Source: Rhizocola hellebori (GTDB taxonomy: Bacteria > Actinomycetota > Actinomycetes > Mycobacteriales > Micromonosporaceae). Taken from it: a stretch of 58,798 bases of DNA. Under the pieces are notes generated by a model. It was given only the letters and a program-made list of their open reading frames with translations, was not told the origin of the DNA and did no database searches. The stretch is from assembly GCF_016862955.1 (NCBI RefSeq), contig NZ_BONY01000056.1:1-58798 (forward strand). The letters run 5' to 3'. This document shows positions 17,286 through 25,146 of this stretch, one piece after another. The translations under genes and the position numbers were made by a program. How positions within the stretch are numbered: position 1 is the first letter of the stretch; each line of letters begins with the position of its first letter.

Positions 17286-19010
17286 ATGGCTTCGCCAGTC
17301 GAGGCGCCGCCCGTCGAAGACGGCGCTGAGCCGCAACGTCCGATCCCGCGTTTTCTGACCGAGTTCACCCCGACCCGGTGGCGCCGCCGCCTCAGCCCGT
17401 TCTCGCGCACCCCCGCCCATTCCAAGATGGGGGAGACCTGGCACGTCGCTGCCAAAACCGCGCCCGACGAGCTGGTCATCGTGGACCGCCCAGCCGACAT
17501 CGACCCCGACGGCCCCATGTCGCGCACCTACACCCAGTGGGCGGCGCTGGTCGACCAGATGGCTGCCTCGCTTCACCTCGCCGGGGTACGCCCCTGGGAC
17601 AGGGTCGCCATCGTCAAGGCCAACCACCTGGACATCGTGATTCTGGGCTGTGCCATCGCCCGCATCGGCGCCATCCCCTGCATGTTCTCCGGATCGTATG
17701 GGCCCGAAGCGTTCGTGCCCATGCTCAAACGGCTGGAACGCCCCTTCGTCATCACCGATCAGAAGCACATCGAGAAATGCGGGCTGACCCCCGAGGTCGT
17801 CAGCGCAGACACGGTGCGCACCATCAGCTGCGACGCCGTCCCGGGTCGCTCCGATGTGGTTCAGCTCAGCGAATTCAAAGACGCGCCGCCGGTGCAGCCG
17901 GCCATGCGTGAGCTCAAGGAGCCGGTGGTCATCACGCACACCTCCGGCACCACCGGCATTCCCAAACTGGTCATGCACTCGGCCGAGTCCATCTACGCGA
18001 TGGCCATCGTGGAAACCGAGCGGTGGCCCAAATTCGGGCTTCGCCGAAGCGATGTGGTGGCCTTCTGCGATCCGTACACGCACGAGCGGCTGACCACCAT
18101 GCAGCTCGCCATGGCCCGGGTGGGCCCGCGCGTGCTGTTCCTGTCCGAACCGTTCGGGCCGAACCTGCGCGAGCTGCTGGTGCAGCACAAGCCAACCCTC
18201 GTCGAGGCGCTGCCCAACATCTATCTGGCGTGGGAGCCGCTGACACGCGAGCCAGAGGGCTACTTCCAGCACGTTCGCGAATATGTCAACTCGTTCGACG
18301 CCATCCACACCCGGACCATCCGCACCTTCATGAACGCCACCAAGAAACGCTTCCCGGTCTGGGTGCAGTCGTGGAGCCAAAGCGAGAACGGGGCGCTGTG
18401 CATCCGGCCCTACTTCCGGTTCGTGGTGCGCCGCAAGGGACACCGGCCGCCCCCGACCCAGCTGATCGGCTGGCCGATTCCGTTCCACGCCAAGCTGCGC
18501 TCGCTTGACCCCGAGACGGGCAAGGAGGTGCCGCGCGGCCAGGTCGGGATCATCGAGATCAGTCAGCCCGGCCGCTGCCTGGCTTACGTGGGCGAGCAGG
18601 ACCGCCACGACATCAAGTGCAACGGCTGGTGGTGGAACACAGGCGACCTTGGGATCATCAACAAGTGGGGCGCCGTACGCCTGGTCGACCGCGAGATCGA
18701 CCGCATCCCCGGCGGCAGCGCGATCGAGTTCGAGGACCTCATCCTCGACCGGATCGCCTACACCACCGAGGTGGTCATCCTGCCGGTCGCCGGAGGCCTG
18801 CCCGTGCCAGTGGTCAGCACCGAGAACGACATCCCGCTCAAGCCCGCCGACTGGGCCGCGGCAGTAGCCGACCTGGCGCCGATGGAGTCACCAATCCAAA
18901 TCAAGTGGGACGAGTTCCCGCGGACCGGCACCTGGAAGATCCGCCGCGTACACCTACGCGAGACCTTGCTCAAAGACGCGAAAGCCATCGGCATCGGCCG
19001 CTGGACTTGA
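17286..19010 (+). CDS. adenylate-forming enzyme (acyl-CoA/acyl-AMP ligase-like)
   Basis: 574-aa ANL superfamily enzyme. The phosphate-binding loop is ITHTSGTTGIPKL, the A8-like hinge region contains WWNTGDLG and LVDREIDR, and the C-terminal catalytic lysine lies in RTGTWKIRRVHL. These activate a carboxylic acid as acyl-AMP and then usually load CoA or a carrier protein. It diverges from standard FadD enzymes (the centre reads SGSYGPEAF, and EVVSADTVRT is unusual), so the substrate is unclear. The ATG has GGAGG 7 nt upstream. A palindromic operator lies just before it and a strong hairpin after it, so it is likely its own transcription unit next to the MMPL exporter. Confidence 0.8.
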   Translation: MASPVEAPPVEDGAEPQRPIPRFLTEFTPTRWRRRLSPFSRTPAHSKMGETWHVAAKTAPDELVIVDRPADIDPDGPMSRTYTQWAALVDQMAASLHLAGVRPWDRVAIVKANHLDIVILGCAIARIGAIPCMFSGSYGPEAFVPMLKRLERPFVITDQKHIEKCGLTPEVVSADTVRTISCDAVPGRSDVVQLSEFKDAPPVQPAMRELKEPVVITHTSGTTGIPKLVMHSAESIYAMAIVETERWPKFGLRRSDVVAFCDPYTHERLTTMQLAMARVGPRVLFLSEPFGPNLRELLVQHKPTLVEALPNIYLAWEPLTREPEGYFQHVREYVNSFDAIHTRTIRTFMNATKKRFPVWVQSWSQSENGALCIRPYFRFVVRRKGHRPPPTQLIGWPIPFHAKLRSLDPETGKEVPRGQVGIIEISQPGRCLAYVGEQDRHDIKCNGWWWNTGDLGIINKWGAVRLVDREIDRIPGGSAIEFEDLILDRIAYTTEVVILPVAGGLPVPVVSTENDIPLKPADWAAAVADLAPMESPIQIKWDEFPRTGTWKIRRVHLRETLLKDAKAIGIGRWT

Positions 19011-19025
19011 GTAAATGGCGCGCTA

Positions 19026-19063
19026 AAGCAACGCGCGGCAGCGCCGCCTCAAAGCGGCGCTGC
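19026..19063 (+). terminator. 10-bp perfect stem-loop, terminator and REP-like element copy 2
   Basis: Positions 19038-19047 and 19054-19063 form a perfect GC stem with a CTCAAA loop, 27 nt after the adenylate-forming enzyme stop. A second small stem (GCGCG/CGCGC) precedes it. Positions 19026-19047 match 41-62 exactly in inverse orientation, so the same element sits behind two unrelated genes. Confidence 0.65.
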
Positions 19064-19110
19064 ATTGTTGCGGGTGGGAATTTTTGGTGGTGGGGAGGGG
19101 AGCGGGCACG

Positions 19111-21204
19111 ATGCTGGATCTGCTGGGGCGGGCCATGTTCAGCCGGCGTTGGTGGGTGCTGGGAGCGGCTGCGGTGTTCATGGTGCTGGCCGGGGCTTGG
19201 GGGGCTAACGCTTTCGCCGACCTGGCCGGTGGCGGGTTCACTTACGCGGCAAGCGAAAGCTCTCGCGCTGCTGACTTCGAACGCGAGGCGCTGGGGCGCA
19301 ACGACGCAGACGTGGTGGTGGTGTTCCGCAGCGAAAGCTGGACCGTGGACGATCCCCGGTTCGAGCAGGCTGCCACGAAGACGCTCGCCGCTGTACCCGC
19401 GCAGCGAGTCGAAGGTGTCGTGGACTTCTGGCACTCACAGCTGCCCGAGCTGGTCAGCACCGACCGGCACGCGGCGCTGGCCACCATCCAGGTCGCGGGC
19501 GAGGGCGAAAACGACCGTCTCACCAGCTATCTGGCCATCAAGGACAAGCTCACCAGCCCCGACCTCCAGGTCTTCATCGGCGGCCCGCTGGCTATGTTCG
19601 ACGATGTCAACGTGCAGAGCAAGGCCGATCTGACCAGGGCCGAGGCGCTGGCCCTGCCCGTGCTGTTCCTGTTGATGGTGCTCATTTTCCGCAGTCTGCT
19701 GGCCGCGCTGCTGCCCGTCGTGATTGGACTGATGGCGATCGTCGGTTCGCTGGCCGGGTTGCGCCTGCTGACCCTGGCCACCGAGGTCTCCATCTTCGCG
19801 GTCAACGTGGTGACGCTGCTGGGGCTCGGATTGGCGATCGACTATAGCCTGTTCATGGTTTCCCGGTACCGGGAAGAGCTGGCCCAAGGACACGAAGTCG
19901 CAGAAGCGTTACGGCGCACCATGCTCACCGCCGGGCGCACCATAGCCGTGTCGGCGGTGACCGTGGCGCTGGCCCTGGCCAGCCTGCTCGTCTTCCCCCA
20001 GGTGTTCCTGCGCTCGATCGGCTTCGGGGGGATAGCGGCGGTGGTGCTGGCGGCGGTGTTCTCGCTGACGGTGATGGCCGCGCTGCTAGCCGTCCTCGGC
20101 GAGCGCTTGCGTGGCAAGCAGCCCGCGCAGGAGGGGGGCAGCGGTCTGTGGGCGCGGGTGGCCCGCGGCGTCATGCGCCGCCCGGTGCTGGTCGGTGTCG
20201 CTGTCATCGCCGTGCTCGTGGTGATGGGCCTGCCGTTCCTGCGTATCTCCTACGGCTGGCTCGACACCAGGGTGCTGCCCGCCTCGGCGTCCAGCCGCCA
20301 GGTGCAGCAGATGCTGGAGGACCAATTCCCGGCCAGCGTGACCCGCCCGATCGAGGCGATTGTCCGCGAGCCCGGCGGCAAGGAGGCTCTCGCCACCTAT
20401 GTGGACGCCCTCGCCCGGCTCGACGGCGTCGACGGCGCGGTGGTCACCGGCCTGACCGAGGACGCGGCGAGGGTCACGGTTCGCTTTGCCGCCGAGCCGA
20501 TTTCGCCCGAGGGGCGGCAGCTGGTCGAGGCGGTACGCGGCGTCGAGTCCCCCGGCGGCGAGGTGCTGGTCGGCGGTGATGCGGCCGGCTTCGCCGACCT
20601 GATGGACATGCTGGAGCAACGGCTGCCGTGGATGGCGTTGCTTGTCGTGCTCACCACTTTCGTCCTGCTCTTCCTCGCCTTCGGCTCGCTCATCCTGCCG
20701 GTCAAGGCGATCGTCATGAACGTGCTGAGCCTGAGCGCGGCCTTCGGCGCCGTCGTCTGGATATTCCAGGACGGTCGCCTGACCGGCCTGCTCGACTTCA
20801 CCTCGACTGGCAACATCGACGTCGTGCAGCCCATCCTCATCCTCGCGGTCGCGTTTGGACTGTCGATGGACTATGAGGTCTTCCTGCTGTCGCGCATCCG
20901 CGAGCAGTATGACCTCACCGGTGACAACACCGAAGCGGTCGCGATCGGCCTGCAGCGCACCGGCCGCATCATCACCAGCGCGGCCCTGCTGCTGGTCGTG
21001 GTGATCCTCTCCTTCGCCACGTCGCAGGTGCTGGTGGTCAAAATCATCGGCATCGGGCTGGCCATCGCCATCGTGGTGGACGCCACCATCGTGCGGGCGT
21101 TGCTGATGCCGGCGACCATGCGGCTGCTGGGCCGGCTCAACTGGTGGGTGCCCGGCCCGCTGCGTCCGCTTTACAACCGCTGGGGGATAAGGGAAAGAGG
21201 GTGA
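19111..21204 (+). CDS. MMPL/RND family transporter
   Basis: 697-aa RND-type membrane protein with the MMPL plan: one N-terminal membrane helix, an extracytoplasmic domain, a bundle of five helices (~185-340), then the same again. GLGLAIDYSLFMVSRYREEL and AFGLSMDYEVFLLSRIREQY are the two matching membrane blocks with the proton-relay Asp-Tyr pairs. Actinobacterial MMPL proteins export lipids and lipopeptide-like products by proton motive force. The ATG at 19111 with GGGGAGGGG upstream was chosen over a GTG nine codons earlier. Placed between two acyl-activating/FAAL units, it is the likely exporter of the cluster product (inference). Confidence 0.88.
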   Translation: MLDLLGRAMFSRRWWVLGAAAVFMVLAGAWGANAFADLAGGGFTYAASESSRAADFEREALGRNDADVVVVFRSESWTVDDPRFEQAATKTLAAVPAQRVEGVVDFWHSQLPELVSTDRHAALATIQVAGEGENDRLTSYLAIKDKLTSPDLQVFIGGPLAMFDDVNVQSKADLTRAEALALPVLFLLMVLIFRSLLAALLPVVIGLMAIVGSLAGLRLLTLATEVSIFAVNVVTLLGLGLAIDYSLFMVSRYREELAQGHEVAEALRRTMLTAGRTIAVSAVTVALALASLLVFPQVFLRSIGFGGIAAVVLAAVFSLTVMAALLAVLGERLRGKQPAQEGGSGLWARVARGVMRRPVLVGVAVIAVLVVMGLPFLRISYGWLDTRVLPASASSRQVQQMLEDQFPASVTRPIEAIVREPGGKEALATYVDALARLDGVDGAVVTGLTEDAARVTVRFAAEPISPEGRQLVEAVRGVESPGGEVLVGGDAAGFADLMDMLEQRLPWMALLVVLTTFVLLFLAFGSLILPVKAIVMNVLSLSAAFGAVVWIFQDGRLTGLLDFTSTGNIDVVQPILILAVAFGLSMDYEVFLLSRIREQYDLTGDNTEAVAIGLQRTGRIITSAALLLVVVILSFATSQVLVVKIIGIGLAIAIVVDATIVRALLMPATMRLLGRLNWWVPGPLRPLYNRWGIRERG

Positions 21205-21225
21205 AGCGCTACATCAGCGCTTCAC
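21201..21225. terminator. bidirectional terminator between MMPL and ACAD-ferritin genes
   Basis: Perfect 10-bp arms GTGAAGCGCT and AGCGCTTCAC about a 5-nt loop. The stem contains the stop codons of both convergent genes, so termination signal and coding ends are shared. Confidence 0.65.
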
Positions 21226-23353
21226 CGAGGCCCATGTCCATCAGGCGGGTGGTGTGCACCATCCCGGTCAGCTCCAGCGCCTTTTGCATCCGGTCCTCAG
21301 GGGTGGACTCGATGAGCTTCTGCCCGGGCCAGATCTCGTAGTCGCCGATGAGGTCGGCGTGGGCCATCATGCCCTCCTGGAACAGCGCCTCCCACCGGCC
21401 GAGCTGGTCGAAGACGGGCAGCGCCGCCCACATCATCATGCCGCCGCGCACCAGCTCGAGCAGGCGCTCCTTGTCCTCGGGGTGGTTGTCGAGGTGTTCG
21501 CGGATGATGGAGCTGCCCACCGCGAGATGCCGCACTTCGTCTATGCCGGCGCCCTTTTCCATGTCGGCCATTATCGGGTCCAGCGGGCGCCATTTGCGCT
21601 CGCTCAGCTCGAACGAGGGCGCGAGGAAACCTTCCACGAGAACGGTCAGCAGCACCACGCCGCCGATGAAGTCGTAGTTGTCGCGCACGATCGGCAGGCC
21701 GAACTCCTCCAGCGGGTTGAGGATGGTCTCCCGGTCGCCGCCGGCCAGCAGCTCGATCATTTCCGGGACGTCCTTTTCCGACACCCCGAGGTTCTGCAGA
21801 TGATTGCGGAAAATCATCGCGTGCCGGGTCTCGTCGAAAAGCTGGGTGGCGTAGAACTCCATCGTGGTCGAGTCGGGAGCGCAGGCCATCACGTAGCCGA
21901 TGGCGCGGGCCGCCCGCTCCTCGGCCAGCGCGCGGAAGGCCACCTCCTGCATGAGAGCGTCGTTGAGGGGGCCGGGCGCGCGCAGGAAGTCCGGTGTCAC
22001 CAGGTCGGGGGAATAGCCGACCACGTTGCCGCGCAACGTTTTCTGAGGCACGTTGGCGAACCAGTACTTCATGTCGCAGTCGCGGGCGGTCAGCCGCAGG
22101 TTCTCCGCGCCATCGAACAGCGACGCCGCGTTGTCCCAATCGGCGGCCTGTTCCGCGGGCAGCACGGGATCCACGGTCACCTCGGGCTCCGGCTGGGGTT
22201 TGGGGGCGGGTGGATCGGCGAGCAGCAGTGGCCCCGTACCCGACAGATAGTCGACCAAAGAATCGGCGAGACTGCTGCGCGAGGGCGGGTGGAACGCCAG
22301 GCATTGGCAGGCGGCGGCCAGGTAACCCACGTCGCCGCCGCCGATGAAGGCCATGCCGCCCAGCATTTCCACGGCCTGGCGGGTGGCGTCGCCGATCGCG
22401 TCCTGCGCGCCGTAACGCGACATGAGCACATCGGCGAGGGCGTCGTTGTCGGTCTGGCCGGCCATCACGGCCCGCGCCGCGCCTTCGAGCAGAAGCGTTG
22501 CCGTCTCCAGACGCGCACCCAGCGCGGCGCGGTCGGAAAGCGAACCGCGCTTGTTGGAGAAGGTCCGCTCCACCAGGGAGCTGGCCATGCCCAGATAGGA
22601 AGCGGAGATAAGCAGCTCGAACCAGATGAAGCCCATGGTCTGCAAGCCGTCGAGGGTCCCGTCCGGGCTGGCCTCGGTGCGCACGATGAGCTCCTCCTCG
22701 ACCAGGACGTCGGTGAGCCGCACCTCGTCGCTCTCCGCGCCCGCCAGCACACTGCTGGCCCAGAACGGATGCCGTGAGATGCCGGGCAGCGACGAGGGAA
22801 TGAGCAGGAACGCGGTCTCGCTGCCGGTGCCGTTGACCGGAAGCGCGATGCTCGCGGTCAGCAGATCCATCGAATGGCTCAGGCTGCACGGTTTCTTCGA
22901 CCCGTTGATGAGGTAGCCGCCGTCGGCCTTCACCGCGGTCATCGTGGGCGACAGGATGCCCTGATCGGGCCGGCCTTCCGCGAAGCCCGAAGCGACAAGA
23001 AGATTGTTACCTGTGATCGCTTCGAGCAGCGCCCATTCCATCCCGGACTTCTGCACGCTTTCGGCGAAACTGAACAGGGTCGCCACCGAGAAGTGGTGCA
23101 TGGTCGTGGCGACCGCCAGCGATGGCGCATAGGAGCCCACCGCGCGCGCCACTCGGATGGCGTCCAGCGGCGTGGCCCCGAGCCCGCCGTAGTCACGCGG
23201 AATCACCAGGCTCGGCCCGCGGCTGGACCGGAAGACCGGCAGGGTGGCGCCGCCGGGGGCTTCCCGTTGCTCGAAGGGGATGGCGGCCAGGCCGTCGATC
23301 AGGCCGGGCAGATAGTTCTCGCAGACATGGCGGGCCTGATCCAGGGAGCGCAT
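21209..23353 (-). CDS. fusion of acyl-CoA-dehydrogenase-like flavoprotein and ferritin-like di-iron oxygenase
   Basis: 714-aa two-domain protein. Residues ~1-380 have the acyl-CoA dehydrogenase fold: IPRDYGGLGATPLDAIRV, a mid beta-domain with DGGYLINGSKKPCS, and a C-terminal helical bundle with AVEMLGGMAFIGGG. A Pro-rich linker (~383-410) leads to a helical ferritin-like domain (~425-714) with a full di-iron ligand set: E479, E508xxH511 (FDETRH), E574 and E606xxH609 (IDEVRH), with spacings of 29 and 32. ACAD-like flavoproteins include amine N-hydroxylases such as VlmH, and ferritin-like oxygenases oxidise amines or fatty chains, so joined N-oxidation or desaturation/decarbonylation is possible (inference). 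The ATG has GGAGG 8 nt upstream; it lies 21 nt after the FAAL stop, in one operon. Confidence 0.8.
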   Translation of the reverse strand: MRSLDQARHVCENYLPGLIDGLAAIPFEQREAPGGATLPVFRSSRGPSLVIPRDYGGLGATPLDAIRVARAVGSYAPSLAVATTMHHFSVATLFSFAESVQKSGMEWALLEAITGNNLLVASGFAEGRPDQGILSPTMTAVKADGGYLINGSKKPCSLSHSMDLLTASIALPVNGTGSETAFLLIPSSLPGISRHPFWASSVLAGAESDEVRLTDVLVEEELIVRTEASPDGTLDGLQTMGFIWFELLISASYLGMASSLVERTFSNKRGSLSDRAALGARLETATLLLEGAARAVMAGQTDNDALADVLMSRYGAQDAIGDATRQAVEMLGGMAFIGGGDVGYLAAACQCLAFHPPSRSSLADSLVDYLSGTGPLLLADPPAPKPQPEPEVTVDPVLPAEQAADWDNAASLFDGAENLRLTARDCDMKYWFANVPQKTLRGNVVGYSPDLVTPDFLRAPGPLNDALMQEVAFRALAEERAARAIGYVMACAPDSTTMEFYATQLFDETRHAMIFRNHLQNLGVSEKDVPEMIELLAGGDRETILNPLEEFGLPIVRDNYDFIGGVVLLTVLVEGFLAPSFELSERKWRPLDPIMADMEKGAGIDEVRHLAVGSSIIREHLDNHPEDKERLLELVRGGMMMWAALPVFDQLGRWEALFQEGMMAHADLIGDYEIWPGQKLIESTPEDRMQKALELTGMVHTTRLMDMGLGEALM

Positions 23354-23374
23354 CTTCAAAACCTCCAGCGGCGT

Positions 23375-25018
23375 TTAAGGATTGGCGAGGGCGCCCGCGG
23401 CGGCGCGGCGCAACTTGCCCGACGGGGTCTTGGGAAGACTGCCGGGCGGAAGAACGATGACGCGGGCCGGCCGGGCGTCGACCTCGGCGATCACCCTGGC
23501 CGTCACCGCCTGCACGATGGCGGCTTCGGCTGCCGCGTCCCCGGCCTGGCGGGACTCGACCAGCACGCTGAACGACTCGCGCGCCACCCCATCGCCGGCC
23601 AGCAGCCGCACCGCGGCCACGTTGCCCTCGCGTACGCCGGGCACCGCTGCGGCGGCCCTTTCGATGTCGGTGGGGTAGATGTTGCGCCCGGCCATGATGA
23701 TGACGTCCTTGCGCCGTCCACAAACGACAATCTGCCCGTCGGCTAGGTAGCCCTCGTCACCGATGTCGAGCCACCCGTGTTCGTCCACGGCCCGGACGAA
23801 GCCCGCCTCGGTCAGGTACCCCTCGGTGACCGAAGCGCCGCGCAATTGAATGCGGCCGACCTGACGCTCGCCGAGCACCAGCCCGTCATCGTCGACCACT
23901 CGCGCCCGCACGGTCGGGAAGGGCGATCCCAGCAGGGGAAAGCGCCTCACCGCGGGGGCGCCGGGAGCAGCCGGCACCGCACGACGGCCGGTTTCGAGAT
24001 CCTGCGCGCTCACCTCGTCCAGGCGCATCGGCTCGGCGAGCGATGCCATCGAGATGACCAGGGTGCTCTCCGCCGCGCCGTAGCAACAATTGACCGCCTC
24101 CGGCCGCAGCCCGAACCGGGCGGCCGCCGCCACGAAGGCCGCCATCGTCGCGGGGTCGATCGGCTCGGCGCCGTTGGCGGTGACCCGCATGCTTGACAGG
24201 TCAAGCGATTGCGGCTCCGCCCTCTCCAGCTGGCGGGTGAGGATGGCCCAGGCGAAGTTCGGGGCGGTGGTGATGGTTCCCCGGTACCGGTCCATCAACT
24301 GTGCCCACAGCAGAGGCTGGGTCAGGAAGTCGGTGGGAGTAATGGCAACCAGGTTGATGCCGCTGAACATGGGCAGTAACAGGCAGCCCACCATTCCCAT
24401 GTCGTGAAACAGCGGAAGCCAGGAAACCATGGTGTCGCGCGTGAAGTCGCATTCCAGGTGGGCTGCGGCGTCGGTGAGGTTGGCGTAGAGGTTGCCATGC
24501 GAGATGCGTACAGCCTTGGGTTCCGCGGTGGAGCCGCTGGTGAGCTGGAGCAGCGCGGTCGAACCCTCATCGACATCGACGATGAGGAAGTCGTCCTCCC
24601 CGTCGATGTCGGCAATCATCAGGTGCTTGATGCCTTCGGCCTGCAACACGTCGGCCATCGGCTCGAAGGGCGCGCCGATGAGCACCACCTCGGCCTCGAT
24701 CATCCGCAGCACCCGGACGGTGTCATCGCGCCACACCGTCAGATCGGTACGCGGCGTGGGCTGATGCAGCATGGTCAGACTGGCGCCGGCGAGCCAGATG
24801 GCCTGTGCCACCGGGGCCACCTCGGCCGGCTGCCCGGCGAGCACCGCAACGGCGTGCCCCGGCTGCAATCCCGCCGCCGCCAGACCCGAGGCGAGACGTC
24901 GCGCCAGCCGGTGCAGCTGGGCCCAGCTGCGGGTCAGCGGCTGTTGCGGCTCACCGGTCACCATGCCCTGTGGCGATCGGGCCGCCGTGGCGGCCACCGC
25001 TTCGACGAAGCGGCTCAC
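23375..25018 (-). CDS. fatty-acyl-AMP ligase (FAAL)
   Basis: 547-aa adenylate-forming enzyme of the FAAL type rather than CoA ligase. It has LLQLTSGSTAEPKAVRISH (ATP loop), the FAAL hallmark VSWLPLFHDMGMVG, the GAAESTLVISM stretch and the C-terminal LPKTPSGKLRR catalytic lysine. FAALs make fatty-acyl-adenylates and pass them to an ACP of a partner PKS or NRPS. The N-terminal ACP of the divergent PKS, 129 bp away, is the obvious acceptor. The start is a GTG with a weak GGACGG upstream. It heads a minus-strand operon with the ACAD-ferritin fusion. Confidence 0.9.
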   Translation of the reverse strand: MSRFVEAVAATAARSPQGMVTGEPQQPLTRSWAQLHRLARRLASGLAAAGLQPGHAVAVLAGQPAEVAPVAQAIWLAGASLTMLHQPTPRTDLTVWRDDTVRVLRMIEAEVVLIGAPFEPMADVLQAEGIKHLMIADIDGEDDFLIVDVDEGSTALLQLTSGSTAEPKAVRISHGNLYANLTDAAAHLECDFTRDTMVSWLPLFHDMGMVGCLLLPMFSGINLVAITPTDFLTQPLLWAQLMDRYRGTITTAPNFAWAILTRQLERAEPQSLDLSSMRVTANGAEPIDPATMAAFVAAAARFGLRPEAVNCCYGAAESTLVISMASLAEPMRLDEVSAQDLETGRRAVPAAPGAPAVRRFPLLGSPFPTVRARVVDDDGLVLGERQVGRIQLRGASVTEGYLTEAGFVRAVDEHGWLDIGDEGYLADGQIVVCGRRKDVIIMAGRNIYPTDIERAAAAVPGVREGNVAAVRLLAGDGVARESFSVLVESRQAGDAAAEAAIVQAVTARVIAEVDARPARVIVLPPGSLPKTPSGKLRRAAAGALANP

Positions 25019-25064
25019 GCGCTGCCGTCCAGAGTCATGCCGGACAGCCTAGGGAGAAACATCT

Positions 25065-25083
25065 ACATACACTAGTCGTATGT
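25065..25083. promoter_or_regulatory. ACATAC-N7-GTATGT dyad in the FAAL/PKS divergent promoter
   Basis: Perfect 6-bp arms (25065-25070 and 25078-25083) around ACTAGTC, midway in the 128-bp gap between the divergent FAAL and PKS starts. A TATAGT -10-like box follows at 25093-25098 for the PKS direction. One regulator bound here could switch both genes together. Confidence 0.5.
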
Positions 25084-25146
25084 CCGCACTCGTATAGTCA
25101 GGAATTGGCCTGTAGCAATCTGTGCGAGCCGGGGCACAATGTGCTG

